NCBI RefSeq assembly: GCF_003427025.1
Contig: NZ_QVAI01000012.1
Location: forward strand, 1 to 64,000
Source of the DNA: Jiangella endophytica
Lineage (GTDB): Bacteria > Actinomycetota > Actinomycetes > Jiangellales > Jiangellaceae
Direction of reading: 5' to 3'
DNA length: 64,000 nucleotides
The position numbers and the translations under genes are program-made. Numbering within the stretch: the stretch's first letter is position 1; the number at the start of each line of letters is the position of its first letter. Below are positions 46,678-56,618 of the stretch, piece after piece. The notes below the pieces were generated by a model. The model searched no databases and had not been told where the DNA came from. It worked only from the letters and a program-made list of their open reading frames with translations.

Positions 46678-47331
46678 TCAGTCGGCGCGCTTGACCGCCA
46701 CGAGCAGGCCGTCGCCGACCGGGAGCAGCGCCGGCACCAGGTGGTCGTCCTCGCGGACGAGACGGACCAGCTCGCGGATGGCGACGGTCTCGGGGTCGCG
46801 CTGCGCGGAGTCGGCGACGCGGTCGTGCCAGAGCGCGTTGTCGAAGGCCACCGCGCCGCCCGGGCGGAGCAGCCGCAGCGCCTGCTGCAGGTAGTCGCTG
46901 TACTCGGTCTTGTCGCCGTCGCAGAAGACGAGGTCGTAGGCGCCGTCGGTGAGCCGGGGCAGCACCTCGAGCGCCGCGCCGGCGATGAGCCGCGTGCGGT
47001 TCGCCGCCACGTTCGCCTCGGAGAACGCCTCGCGAGCCAGCCGCTGGTGCTCGGACTCGATGTCGACGCTGGTGAGTACACCGTCGGCGCGCATGCCGGA
47101 CAGCAGGTAGAGCCCCGAGACGCCGCAACCGGTGCCGACCTCGACGACCGTGCGGGCGTCGAGCGCGGCGGCCAGCACCCGCAGCGCGGCCCCGGCTCCG
47201 GGGCCGACGGGGACGGCGCCGACCTCGGCGGCGCGCTGCCGGGCGCGGCCGAAGATGTGGTCCTCGTCGAGGTAGGCCTCCGCAAAGGCCCACGACTCCG
47301 GCGTGATCGGGGTGGTGCTGCCCGTGGAAAT
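46678..47331 (-). CDS. class I SAM-dependent O-methyltransferase, probable AUU start
   Basis: The 217-residue protein matches the actinobacterial O-methyltransferase encoded beside sigE (Rv1220c type). The SAM-binding core is VVEVGTGCGVSGLYLLSG, followed by FCDGDKTEYSDYLQQA and ALWHDRVADS. Translating upstream of the first conventional start (GTG at 47178) gives TPITPESWAFAEAYLDEDH and the ARQRAAEVGAVPVG helix that family members have, so the gene begins earlier. In that reading frame there is no ATG, GTG or TTG down to the stop at 47376; an ATT at 47331 has GGAGG 5 nt upstream and would encode MSTGSTTPITPE. The methyl acceptor is unknown. It is divergent from sigE. Confidence 0.82.
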   Translation of the reverse strand: MSTGSTTPITPESWAFAEAYLDEDHIFGRARQRAAEVGAVPVGPGAGAALRVLAAALDARTVVEVGTGCGVSGLYLLSGMRADGVLTSVDIESEHQRLAREAFSEANVAANRTRLIAGAALEVLPRLTDGAYDLVFCDGDKTEYSDYLQQALRLLRPGGAVAFDNALWHDRVADSAQRDPETVAIRELVRLVREDDHLVPALLPVGDGLLVAVKRAD

Positions 47332-47420
47332 GACGGCCTCCAGGTCGGGAACGTCCTGTGTCGCGCGCGAACTTTGTCAGTCCTGAGCTTAGGCCGTCAA
47401 GCATCCGCATCGTGGGATCC

Positions 47421-47447
47421 GGAACCGGGTGGGCGTCCCGGATCGTT
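47421..47447 (+). promoter_or_regulatory. possible ECF-type promoter of sigE
   Basis: GGAAC (47421-47425) and CGTT (47444-47447) resemble the -35 and -10 of sigma-E-type promoters, separated by 18 nt, slightly long. It would indicate autoregulation of sigE. Confidence 0.35.
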
Positions 47448-47513
47448 CTGGAGGTCAGGGAACGTCGGGAATAGATGGGGGGCTTCCCTGATTGGCCACG
47501 AAAGGGGCAATGG

Positions 47514-48161
47514 GTGACGATGGATGTAGCGCTCGTGCCGACGAGCCGTGTCGAGGAAGGACCCCGGGTGGCCGACGTTGAGACCTGGACGCCGCCGAGC
47601 TGGGAAGAGATCGTCCGCGAGCACTCTGGACGGGTCTACCGGCTGGCGTACCGTCTGACCGGCAACGCGCACGACGCCGAGGACCTCACCCAGGACGTCT
47701 TCGTCCGGGTCTTCCGCTCGCTGTCCTCCTACACTCCCGGCACGTTCGAGGGCTGGCTGCACCGCATCACCACCAACCTGTTCCTCGACTCCGTGCGCCG
47801 CAAGCAGCGCATCCGGTTCGACGCACTGGCCGACGACGCCGCCGAGCGGCTGCACGGCCGCGAGCCGACGCCCGAGCGTGTCATCACCGACAGCATGCTC
47901 GAGGCCGACATCCAGCGGGCGCTCGAGGCGCTGCCGCCCGACTTCCGCGCCGCCGTGGTGCTGTGCGACATCGAGGGTCTCTCCTACGAGGAGATCGCGG
48001 CCACGCTGGGCATCAAGCTCGGCACCGTCCGCAGCCGCATCCACCGCGGCCGGGCCCAGCTGCGGGCCGCGCTCGACCACCGTGCGCCCGACGACGCCAG
48101 TGCGCTCAGCTTCGACGAGCACGAGGCCGACGCGCCGCGTGAACACGGAGACTCCGCATGA
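47514..48161 (+). CDS. sigE: ECF sigma factor SigE
   Basis: The 215-residue sigma factor has region 2 (about 35-100, [33 protein letters not shown] as [18 protein letters not shown] and [12 protein letters not shown]) and region 4 (about 130-185, [26 protein letters not shown] and [15 protein letters not shown]). Context identifies it as the SigE of mycobacteria-like order: a zinc anti-sigma gene overlaps its stop and htrA and tatB follow. SigE controls the response to envelope and oxidative stress. Three in-frame starts exist (ATG 47475, GTG 47514, ATG 47520); the GTG is chosen for AAGGGG 6 nt upstream. Confidence 0.92.
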   Translation: MTMDVALVPTSRVEEGPRVADVETWTPPSWEEIVREHSGRVYRLAYRLTGNAHDAEDLTQDVFVRVFRSLSSYTPGTFEGWLHRITTNLFLDSVRRKQRIRFDALADDAAERLHGREPTPERVITDSMLEADIQRALEALPPDFRAAVVLCDIEGLSYEEIAATLGIKLGTVRSRIHRGRAQLRAALDHRAPDDASALSFDEHEADAPREHGDSA

Positions 48162-48736
48162 AACACCTCGACGAGCGGATCAGCGACCTCGTCGACGACC
48201 GCCTCGAACACCACGAACGCGACCGCGCCCTGGTCCACCTGACGGTCTGCGCGCACTGCCGCGAGGCCGTCGAGCTCGAACGCGACGCCCGCAACGCGCT
48301 GCGGTCGCTCCCCGCCCTCGCGCCGTCCGACAAGCTGGTGGCCAGCCTGATGGCGCTGGCCGAACCGGGCGAGCCGCTGCCGCCCGCCCCGCCGGCGTCG
48401 TCCACGCAGCCGGCCCCGGTGGCCGGTTGGCGCCCGCGCGACTCCAGGCCGCCGTCGGGCCCGTCCGGCTCGCGTCCGGGCGGCCGCGCCAGCCGCCGCG
48501 TCCGCGCGGTCCGCGTCGTCGCGCTGGGCATGTGCACCACCGGCGCCATGCTCATCCTGCTGGCTTCGCTCGGCGGCACCGGCAGCTCGCCCGGCACGCC
48601 CGACACCCCGGTCAGCGTCGTACCTCCGCTCGAGGAGTTCACCGTCGAGCACGCCCGCTCCACCGGCGGGCTGCCGTTCGTCGAGCCCGCCTCGCTGCTG
48701 GTGGGCACCGTCAGCTCCACCGGAGACGGCTGGTGA
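48158..48736 (+). CDS. rseA: zinc-binding anti-sigma factor RseA
   Basis: The 192-residue protein carries a ZAS motif His27-x3-Cys31-x2-Cys34 (HLTVCAHC) in an N-terminal anti-sigma domain, a Pro-rich linker (about 75-112), one membrane helix (about 117-142) and a short extracellular tail with VPPLEEF. Such proteins hold the sigma factor at the membrane until oxidation or proteolysis releases it. It overlaps sigE by 4 nt (ATGA) and is followed by an RseB-like gene. M. tuberculosis RseA lacks a clear membrane helix, so this form is more like streptomycete anti-sigma factors. Confidence 0.88.
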   Translation: MKHLDERISDLVDDRLEHHERDRALVHLTVCAHCREAVELERDARNALRSLPALAPSDKLVASLMALAEPGEPLPPAPPASSTQPAPVAGWRPRDSRPPSGPSGSRPGGRASRRVRAVRVVALGMCTTGAMLILLASLGGTGSSPGTPDTPVSVVPPLEEFTVEHARSTGGLPFVEPASLLVGTVSSTGDGW

Positions 48737-49839
48737 TCTTGGGCAACCGCGTCGGGCACGGCAGGACCGGCGGGTTGGCCGCCCTGGTCGTGCCGGTCCT
48801 GGCCATGCCCCTGCTCGTGGGCGCGCTGGCGGTGTTCGTGCAGGCGGTTCCGGCCTCCTCGCGCGACGTCGGCGACGACCCCCGTGCGGTCGAGCTGCTG
48901 CGGCAGTCCGCCGCGGCGGGCGAGCACGTCTCCTACAGCGGCACGCAGTACGTCTCCACCTGGTCCGCGCTGACCCAGTCGGCGGCCTCGTCCAGCGCCG
49001 TCGTGCAGGTCCAGCACGCCGCCGGCGGCCAGACGTCGATCCGGGTGCACAACCGCCAGTCGGCGATCTTCGACGGCCGCACCGCCTCCCGGTGGCTGGC
49101 CGGCGAGGACCCCGCCGACCTCCTGCTCGGCGCCTACACCGTCCGGCTGGCCGGTGAGGACGCCGTCGCGGGCCGCTACACCGACGTCGTCGTGGCCTAC
49201 CGCAGCGACGGCTCGGTCGCCGCGCAGCTCTGGCTCGACCGCGAGACCGCGCTGCCGCTGCGCCGCGAGTCGTACACCAGCGACGGCTACACGCTGTCGG
49301 CCAGCGCGTTCGTCGACATCAACGTCGGCCGCCCGGGCACCTGCTGCAAGGCCGGCGACGGCGTCGGCCCCGCGGCCACCTTCGACCGCGACGACTCCAT
49401 GCTGCGCTGGGACGACATCGATCAGCTGCGCGAGGACGGCTGGCACTGCCCGGACTCCCTGGGCGAGGGCATGGACCTCTACGAGGCGCGGCGCATCGGC
49501 GACGCCATCCAGCTCAGCTACTCCGACGGCGTCATGACAGTGTCGGTGTTCGAGCAGATCGGCTGGCTCGACCCCGACCAGCTCGACGGCTACGACACCG
49601 CCGACTACGAGGACGGCGTCGTCTACACCCGCCCCGGCCCGCCGGCCCGGCTCACCTGGTCCAGCGGTGGCCGGGTCATCACCGTGGTCGCCGAGGCCCC
49701 GCTCGACAGCGTCCGCGACCTGCTGAAGAACCTGCCGCCTGACCCCGCCGCCACGCACGAGGAGAAGAAGGACGGGTTCCTCGACCGCATCGCCCGGGGC
49801 GCGCAGCGGGTGGGTTCGTGGGTCAACCCGTTCGACTGA
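48733..49839 (+). CDS. RseB/MucB-like exported sigma-E regulatory protein
   Basis: The 368-residue protein has an N-terminal signal or membrane anchor (about 14-40) and an extracellular domain beginning AVELLRQSAAAGEHVSYSGTQYVSTW, the form of MucB/RseB N-terminal domains, with YRSDGSVAAQLWLDRETALPLRRE (as AQLWLDRETALPLRRES) in the middle and a C-terminal KDGFLDRIARGAQRVG. A CC pair lies near residue 200. RseB proteins sense envelope lipids or misfolded proteins and protect RseA from cleavage. The GTG start overlaps the rseA stop (GTGA), making sigE-rseA-rseB-like a coupled unit. Confidence 0.82.
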   Translation: MILGNRVGHGRTGGLAALVVPVLAMPLLVGALAVFVQAVPASSRDVGDDPRAVELLRQSAAAGEHVSYSGTQYVSTWSALTQSAASSSAVVQVQHAAGGQTSIRVHNRQSAIFDGRTASRWLAGEDPADLLLGAYTVRLAGEDAVAGRYTDVVVAYRSDGSVAAQLWLDRETALPLRRESYTSDGYTLSASAFVDINVGRPGTCCKAGDGVGPAATFDRDDSMLRWDDIDQLREDGWHCPDSLGEGMDLYEARRIGDAIQLSYSDGVMTVSVFEQIGWLDPDQLDGYDTADYEDGVVYTRPGPPARLTWSSGGRVITVVAEAPLDSVRDLLKNLPPDPAATHEEKKDGFLDRIARGAQRVGSWVNPFD

Positions 49840-49897
49840 CCATCATCACGCGCGACCGGACGGTGCGTCTCGCGCCGCCGCCTGGGAGAATGACGCC

Positions 49898-51286
<1,389 letters not shown>

Positions 51287-51344
51287 CGCGGCACGTAGTC
51301 TTGCGGGGACGGATGCACGTACGTAACCGACGTGGGGGCCGACT

Positions 51345-52004
51345 GTGTTCGACATAGGTATCGGCGAGGTGTTCGTGCTGCTCGTCGTCGCCCTGCTCGT
51401 CTTCGGCCCCGACCGGCTGCCCGACATGGCGCGGCAGGCGGCCGGCTTCGTCCGTGATCTTCGCACCATGGTGGCCAACGCCCGCAAGGATCTCTCCGGC
51501 AGCGTCGGCGATCTCGGCATCGACAAAGAGGACCTGAAGACCCTCTCCGACCTGCGCAACCCGAAGTCGTTCGTGCGCCAGAAGGTCCTCGACGGCATCG
51601 ACCTCGGTCTCGACGACGACGATGACACCTCGCCGTCCCGGCGTACCAACGGCAACGGCACCCGCCCGTCGGCGCGGTCGGCCTCCACGGGCGGCGAGCG
51701 GGTCGGCGAGACGGTCGACGTCCCTCCGCCGTCTGCCGACGTGCCCCCGGCCCCCGAGGAGGAGACTCCTCCGCCGCCGATGGAGGACACCCCCGCGGCT
51801 CCGGCTGCTGCGGCCGCTTCGCCGGGCGCTGACGCGTCCGAGCAGCCCGCGTCCGAGCCGTCGACCCCGGCAGCGTCGGCTCCGGCTCCGGCTGCGTCGG
51901 CGGCGGTGGCGGTGGAGTCGGCGGCTGAGCCTGCGGCCGTGGAGCCGGAGGCGGTGCCCGCTGAGACGGCCCGTTCGCCGCGCTTCGACCCCGACGCCAC
52001 CTGA
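51345..52004 (+). CDS. tatB: Sec-independent translocase subunit TatB
   Basis: The 219-residue protein has the TatA/B fold: one membrane helix (about 5-22, GEVFVLLVVALLVFGPDRLP), a Gly-Pro hinge and an amphipathic helix (about 25-60, MARQAAGFVRDLRTMVANARK). The long C-terminal tail is Pro/Ala/Glu-rich. TatB pairs with TatC to recognise twin-arginine precursors. The GTG at 51345 starts directly at the helix. sigE-htrA-tatB order matches M. tuberculosis Rv1221-Rv1224. Confidence 0.93.
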   Translation: MFDIGIGEVFVLLVVALLVFGPDRLPDMARQAAGFVRDLRTMVANARKDLSGSVGDLGIDKEDLKTLSDLRNPKSFVRQKVLDGIDLGLDDDDDTSPSRRTNGNGTRPSARSASTGGERVGETVDVPPPSADVPPAPEEETPPPPMEDTPAAPAAAAASPGADASEQPASEPSTPAASAPAPAASAAVAVESAAEPAAVEPEAVPAETARSPRFDPDAT

Positions 52005-52044
52005 CGTCTCGCTGCTGCCCGTTCTGCCCGCGTCACCACCCCTT

Positions 52045-52100
52045 CCATGATCATCAATCTTCCGCGTCGTGATGACGCCGCAGAAGGTTGATGATCATGG
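52045..52100. terminator. 18-bp inverted repeat after tatB
   Basis: Arms 52045-52062 and 52083-52100 pair at 17 of 18 positions plus one G-U, with a 20-nt loop. They contain ATGATCATCAA and its complement. It lies 40 nt past the tatB stop and probably terminates the htrA-tatB transcript. Confidence 0.65.
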
Positions 52101-52196
52101 ACGCGCTGCTCGTTCCGGCGCCTGGGGCCTCGCTCTTCCCGGTGGCGAACGGGGCGTTCGCTGGTGGTACAGACCATTTTCGGCGCGGCGAGGATC

Positions 52197-52277
52197 GTCG
52201 GACCAGGCGTTCTCCCGGTTCGCCAGGCATGCATGCATGGTGAAGCGGGAGAACGGGTGGTTCACGTGATCATTTCC
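52197..52277. repeat. palindromic element, single unit D (inverted)
   Basis: Arms CGTTCTCCCG (52208-52217) and CGGGAGAACG (52246-52255) flank the core CCAGGCATGCATGCATGG. Read on the minus strand it starts with GGAAATGATCACGT and ends with GCCTGGTCCGA, aligning with the unit at 26806-26885 over its full length. Confidence 0.85.
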
Positions 52278-52417
52278 AGCCGGTGGGCGACGCGGGGTGG
52301 CGGCGCGTGGGCCGATACTCGGCGACGGCGCTCCTGGGGGCACCTGGTCGTGGGTCGGGGCTGTCGTCGCACGTGTGACGTCCACTGGGTGAGATTTCTC
52401 GTCGATTCGGGGGCCAT

Positions 52418-52494
52418 GCCTAGGACTGTGTTCGCTCTGCGAGGCATGCATGCCTGGTGGAGCGGGGGAACGCCTAGTGGCGTACGTGATCGTT
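52418..52494. repeat. palindromic element, single unit E (inverted, degenerate)
   Basis: The core AGGCATGCATGCCT (52442-52455) is a perfect 14-bp palindrome. On the minus strand the unit begins AACGATCACGTACG. The outer arms have drifted compared with unit D. Confidence 0.78.
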
Positions 52495-52668
52495 GATGAT
52501 CATCGCTGTCCACAGGCCACGGCGTCGGTGATCCCGAGGCGACGGTCGCCGAGGGCGGGTTCACGTCGCCGGTCGGACCACGGCGACGTCGGTCGGCGTT
52601 GCGCAGCCGGCGATGGCCGAAACTGCGCCCCGGTCGCCGATGGGAGGGTGGATTCGGCTGCGGAGTTC

Positions 52669-52853
52669 GAGGTGTGTCCAGACTCGCCCCGTCCCCCTGA
52701 TAGCTGCCAGGTTCTTGGCCGCGGAATCGCGGGTCAAGCGGTCTCGTCGGCGCGAAGCGCCCGTCAGTCCGCTTGAGGCGCGGTTGCGCGGCTGAGAAAA
52801 TGGGCAGCAGGGGGACGGCGAACGGCGCGAACCCGAGGCACGCACGCCCGGCC
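52669..52853. repeat. 185-bp direct repeat, copy 1
   Basis: This copy matches 52942-53126 at about 94 %, with a run of about 50 nt (52680-52729) without any difference. It contains small hairpins GGCGC-GAA-GCGCC and GCGC-GGTT-GCGC and the AT-rich word GAGAAAATGGGCAGC. No reading frame is preserved convincingly. Confidence 0.88.
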
Positions 52854-52941
52854 AACTAGAGGGCTGAGCGAACGAGCGGACCGAACCGACCGAGTCACCC
52901 GGCTCACGAACGGTGGAACCGGGACCACGCCCGCGCACCTT

Positions 52942-53126
52942 GAGGTGTGCCCAGACTCGCCCCGTCCCCCTGATAGCTGCCAGGTTCTTGGCCGCGGAAT
53001 CGTGGGTCAAGCGGTCCTCGTCGGCGCGAAGCGCCCTTCAGTCCGCTGGAGGCGCGGTTGCGCGGCTGAGAAAATGGGCAGCAGGGGGACGGTGAACGGC
53101 GCGAACCCGACACACGTCCGCCCGGC
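52942..53126. repeat. 185-bp direct repeat, copy 2
   Basis: The copy starts 273 nt after copy 1. Differences include one single-base insertion that would shift any frame, which argues against coding. The small hairpins of copy 1 are conserved. Confidence 0.88.
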
Positions 53127-53526
53127 CCACGAAACGCCGGCCCACCAGCAGGCCAAGCCGAGCCGGGCCGGGCCGCCGAGCCGGGCCACCGAGTGGGTCG
53201 ACCCGGTCGCTCTGTCCGCGAACGGTGTACCGATCCGACCTGAGTTGGCGGCGCACCCGAGTCGACCGCTCGACCGCTCGACCGGCCTGTCCGGCCTTCC
53301 GAGTGACCCGAGCAGCCCGAGCGGCTCCTCGCAGCTCCAGCCGCCGAGCGCACGGTACCCCCACCCGAACCCGCCCACCAGAGTCGGCCCGTTCCCGCGC
53401 GCCAGCGGCTCGGCCACCACCTACGTGAGCGACAATGGACCCCCACCCACCTGCGCATTCACCGCCGGCACCGCCGAGGCGATGATGACTCCAGGGTCAC
53501 GGCACGGTCACGATTGTCGACAGAAA

Positions 53527-53549
53527 AGTGATTTAGTGATCTAATCACT
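53527..53549. promoter_or_regulatory. putative operator upstream of the FadR-type regulator
   Basis: AGTGATT (53527-53533) and AATCACT (53543-53549) form a perfect 7-bp inverted repeat around TAGTGATCT. It lies 35 nt upstream of the regulator's GTG in an AT-rich island and is likely autoregulatory. Confidence 0.55.
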
Positions 53550-53584
53550 CCAACGCCGCAAAGCACGTCGAAGGGGACGGGGCT

Positions 53585-54292
53585 GTGACTGCCGGAGATG
53601 CGAGCCGCCGGACGCTGGCCGATGAGCTGGCCACCGGCGTCGTCGAGCTGATCCGGGAGCGCCGTCTCGAGGCGGGCGCGCAGATGGACACCGTCCGGTC
53701 GATGGCCGAGCGGTTCGCCGTCGCGGTCCCGACCATGCGCGAGGCGTTGCGCCGGCTCGAAGCGATGGGTGTGGTGGTGCTGCGGCACGGCTCCGGGGTG
53801 TACGTGGGGGAGAACGTGCGCCGCTCAGTGTTGCCGAATCCGCATGGACCGCTGCTGACCAGCGAAAGTCTGGTCGACCTGTTGCTGGCGCGCAGCACCA
53901 TCGAACCGCCGATCGCGGCCATGGGCGCCACCGTCCGTGACCCCGTCGGCGTCGAGCTGATCACTGAGACGCTGCGGGAGGCGGAGCGCTGTCTCATCGA
54001 GCGCAACGAGCGGCTCTGGGTCGTCAACCTGGACTTCCACCGAGCGGTCGCGCAGGCGTCCGGCAACACGGTGCTGGCCGAGGTGGTCGACTCGATCGTG
54101 CTCGTACACGCCCAGGAACAGCGCGAGATCCTGCGGCTGCACGGCGACGAGGGCGAGGACTTCGAGGAGCACCGGCGCATCGCGGGGGCGGTGCTGGACG
54201 GCGACGCCGATGAGGCGTACCGCGCCAGCAAGGAGCACCTCGACAACGTCATCATGGCCATCCGCAGCAGGAGACCCGATTCCGGGCGGTAA
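53585..54292 (+). CDS. FadR/GntR-family transcriptional regulator
   Basis: The 235-residue protein has a GntR winged helix (about 10-75, LADELATGVVELIRERRL, MAERFAVAVPTMREALRRLEAMGVV) and an all-helical FCD effector domain (about 85-230, with LLLARSTIEPPIAAMGA, FHRAVAQASGNTVLAEVVD and EEHRRIAGAVLDGDADEA). Asp/His residues in FHRA and EHRRI fit the metal site of FCD proteins, which bind carboxylic or sugar acids. It heads the ABC transporter and sugar-acid enzyme cluster and probably represses it through the ATGT-N3-ACAT site at 54348-54358. Confidence 0.92.
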   Translation: MTAGDASRRTLADELATGVVELIRERRLEAGAQMDTVRSMAERFAVAVPTMREALRRLEAMGVVVLRHGSGVYVGENVRRSVLPNPHGPLLTSESLVDLLLARSTIEPPIAAMGATVRDPVGVELITETLREAERCLIERNERLWVVNLDFHRAVAQASGNTVLAEVVDSIVLVHAQEQREILRLHGDEGEDFEEHRRIAGAVLDGDADEAYRASKEHLDNVIMAIRSRRPDSGR

Positions 54293-54347
54293 CCGTTGAT
54301 CCTGGCATACTGCCTAGTCACGGGCACATGCAGACAGGTTACACCCG

Positions 54348-54358
54348 ATGTCATACAT
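54348..54358. promoter_or_regulatory. GntR-type operator upstream of the ABC transporter
   Basis: ATGTCATACAT is a perfect ATGT-N3-ACAT palindrome that fits the TNGTNNNACNA-like consensus of FadR-subfamily operators. It lies 22 nt before the binding-protein start. Confidence 0.6.
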
Positions 54359-54380
54359 GAAAGCTACGAGGTGAGGTCAC

Positions 54381-55646
54381 GTGAGATTGCGTCACACCGG
54401 GGTGGCGGCGCTGGCGGCGTCGACGCTCGTTCTGGCTGCGTGCGGGGGCGGCGACGACGAGGACGCCGAGGGTGCTGCCGGACCGGGCATGATCAACTTC
54501 TACACCGACAAGGGCGCGTGGGAGCCTCAGTTCCTGGAGGTGTCCGACGTGTCGGAGACCAGCCTGGGGCTGGGGCTGGACTTCACCGGGTACTCCGACG
54601 CCGAGCAGTACTCGGCGTTCGTCCGGCAGTCCTTCCGCACGGACGAGAAGCCCGACCTGTTCACCTGGCACACCGGCAGTGAGCTGGAGGACCTCGTCAC
54701 CGAGGGCCTGCTCGCGCCGACGACGGACATCTGGCAGGGCGCCATCGACAACGGCGACGTGCCCGAGGCCATGCGCGAGCACTTCACCGTCGAGGGCGAG
54801 CAGTACTGCGTGCCGATGAACGCCGCCTACTGGGTCATGTACTACAACAAGGACGTCTTCGCGGAGTACGGCCTGACCGAGCCGACCAGCTGGGCCGAGC
54901 TGATGACGATCGCCGACACCCTCAAGGCGGGCGGCGTCACCCCGTTCTACGAGACCAACATCCTGTTCTCGTTCGTCTGGTTCCAGACGCTGATGGCCGG
55001 CACCGACCCCGAGCTCTACAACGCGCTCGGCACCGGCGAGGCCAACTACACCGATGCGGGCGTCGTCGCGGTGATGGAGCAGTGGCAGTCGATGCTCGAG
55101 GCCGGCTACTTCGGCGACCCGGGTGACCAGACGGCGCCGCAGGACCAGCTGAAGAACGGCACCGTCGCGATGATCAACTTCGGGACGTTCCTCAGCGGCC
55201 AGCTCAACAGCGTCGACATGGTCTCCGGCGAGGACTACGACTTCTTCCTCATCCCGAACGTCAACCCGGACCTGGCGCAGACGTCGCTGATCTTCGAGAC
55301 CGGCCCCATGTGCACCGCCCTGGACGCCGCGAACGAGACCTCCGCGCTGCAGTACGCCGAGTGGTGGATGACCGAGGAGGCGCAGACGGCGTGGGCCAAC
55401 GCACGCGGCGACGTGTCGTTCAACCCGAAGGCGCTGGTGCAGGACCAGTTGCTCGCGGGGCTGAACGAGCAGTCCGCGAGCGGCGACTACCTGCTGCTCG
55501 AGCGCTACTTCGAGGCGACGCCGACGCCGGTGCTCACCGCGGCGCTCGACGGCTTCAGCGCGTTCGTCACCAACCCGGGTGACCCGACCTCGATCCTGCA
55601 GACCATCGAGGCCGAGGCCGACGCGTACTGGGCCGAACAGGGCTGA
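54381..55646 (+). CDS. sugar ABC transporter substrate-binding lipoprotein
   Basis: The 421-residue protein has a lipoprotein signal with lipobox LVLAAC (Cys near 23), then an acidic linker and a type 1 extracellular solute-binding domain (FYTDKGAWEPQFLEV, YYNKDVFAEYGLTEPTSWAELM, FETGPMCTALDAA). These motifs are typical of carbohydrate-uptake CUT1 systems, binding oligosaccharides or sugar acids outside the membrane. The two permeases follow within 30 nt. The GTG at 54381 starts the signal peptide. Confidence 0.93.
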   Translation: MRLRHTGVAALAASTLVLAACGGGDDEDAEGAAGPGMINFYTDKGAWEPQFLEVSDVSETSLGLGLDFTGYSDAEQYSAFVRQSFRTDEKPDLFTWHTGSELEDLVTEGLLAPTTDIWQGAIDNGDVPEAMREHFTVEGEQYCVPMNAAYWVMYYNKDVFAEYGLTEPTSWAELMTIADTLKAGGVTPFYETNILFSFVWFQTLMAGTDPELYNALGTGEANYTDAGVVAVMEQWQSMLEAGYFGDPGDQTAPQDQLKNGTVAMINFGTFLSGQLNSVDMVSGEDYDFFLIPNVNPDLAQTSLIFETGPMCTALDAANETSALQYAEWWMTEEAQTAWANARGDVSFNPKALVQDQLLAGLNEQSASGDYLLLERYFEATPTPVLTAALDGFSAFVTNPGDPTSILQTIEAEADAYWAEQG

Positions 55647-55672
55647 GGCCCGCGCACCGAGAGGAACGAGCG

Positions 55673-56614
55673 ATGTCCGCGCCGGCCACGGCCGCACCCA
55701 CGACGCCGTCCCGCGGCTCGGCACCCCCCGAGCCGCGGCGGCGCCGCCGGAACACGTACGGCTGGCCGGCGCGCGGCTTCAGCGTGCCCGCCGTCCTGGT
55801 GGTGGCGGTCCTGCTGTACCTGCCGTTCCTCTGGACCACGTGGATCAGCTTCACCGAGTACAACGGGCTCGGCTCGCCATCGTGGGTCGGCCTGGACAAC
55901 TACCGGGCGATGTTCGACGACCCGAACTTCGCCACGTCGCTGCGCAACACCCTGATCTGGGTGGTGGGCAGCATCACGGTCCCGGTCGGGCTGGGCCTGC
56001 TGATCGCGGTGCTGTCGCACGGGATGCGGTTCGGCGGCTGGTTTCGGCTGCCGTTCCTCATCCCGTACGCGATCTCCGGCGTCGCGGTCGGCGTGGTGTG
56101 GCGGTTCGTGCTGCAGAACGGCGGCGGGCTGAGCCAGGCGCTGGACGCGCTCGGCCTGCCCGGCGCCGACCTGCGCTGGCTGAGCGACGCGCCGCTGAAC
56201 ACGCTCGTGATGATCGGGGCGTCGTCCTGGCAGCAGAGCGGGGTGAACGCGCTGCTGTTCGTCATCGGGCTGCAGTCGATCCCGCGCGAGCCGATCGAGG
56301 CGGCCCGGCTCGACGGCGCGTCCGGCTGGCGGATGTTCCGGCACATGCACTGGCCGATGCTCCGCCCGCTGACCACCGTCGTGGTCGGGTTGTCGCTGGT
56401 GGCCAGCCTGAAGACGTTCGACATCGTCTGGATCATGACGAAGGGCGGGCCGGGCCGCAACGCCGAGACCCTCGCGGTGACGATGTACGAGGAGACGTTC
56501 GTGAACAGCGCTTACGGCGCCGGTTCGGCGGTCGCGGTGTTCCTCAGTGTGGTGACGTTCCTCGCGGCCATCACCTACCTGCGGCGGCAGCTGTCGCCCG
56601 AGCGGGCGGTGTGA
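55673..56614 (+). CDS. sugar ABC transporter permease (MalF-like)
   Basis: The 313-residue membrane protein has six hydrophobic segments after a basic N-terminal tail. The cytoplasmic EAA loop is seen as EAARLDGASGWRMFRHMHWP, the coupling site to the ATPase. YNGLGSPSWVGLDNYRAMFDD is the usual CUT1 periplasmic loop. GAGAGGAAC upstream supports the ATG at 55673. No ATPase gene is in the cluster. Confidence 0.92.
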   Translation: MSAPATAAPTTPSRGSAPPEPRRRRRNTYGWPARGFSVPAVLVVAVLLYLPFLWTTWISFTEYNGLGSPSWVGLDNYRAMFDDPNFATSLRNTLIWVVGSITVPVGLGLLIAVLSHGMRFGGWFRLPFLIPYAISGVAVGVVWRFVLQNGGGLSQALDALGLPGADLRWLSDAPLNTLVMIGASSWQQSGVNALLFVIGLQSIPREPIEAARLDGASGWRMFRHMHWPMLRPLTTVVVGLSLVASLKTFDIVWIMTKGGPGRNAETLAVTMYEETFVNSAYGAGSAVAVFLSVVTFLAAITYLRRQLSPERAV

Positions 56615-56618
56615 CCCG

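Larger units (their letters stand above)
52005..53584. other. 1.6-kb gene-free stretch with repeats
   Basis: No open frame here has a convincing start, ribosome site or recognisable protein. The stretch holds a hairpin (52045-52100), two 77-nt palindromic units (52197-52277 and 52418-52494), a pair of 185-bp direct repeats (52669-52853 and 52942-53126), a low-complexity GACCGCTC/GAGCCGGGCC region (about 53150-53300), and the promoter and operator of the next gene (53520-53584). Confidence 0.75.

Noticed and set aside
52561-53010. Minus-strand frame with repeated SAAKNLAAIRGTGRVW peptide
   Set aside because: The repeated peptide is just the translation of the 185-bp DNA repeat; no start site or family supports a gene.
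52945-53544. Plus-strand frame of 199 codons in the repeat region
   Set aside because: It starts inside the direct repeat, has no ribosome site, is Pro/Arg/Ser-rich, and the indel between repeat copies breaks the frame in copy 1.
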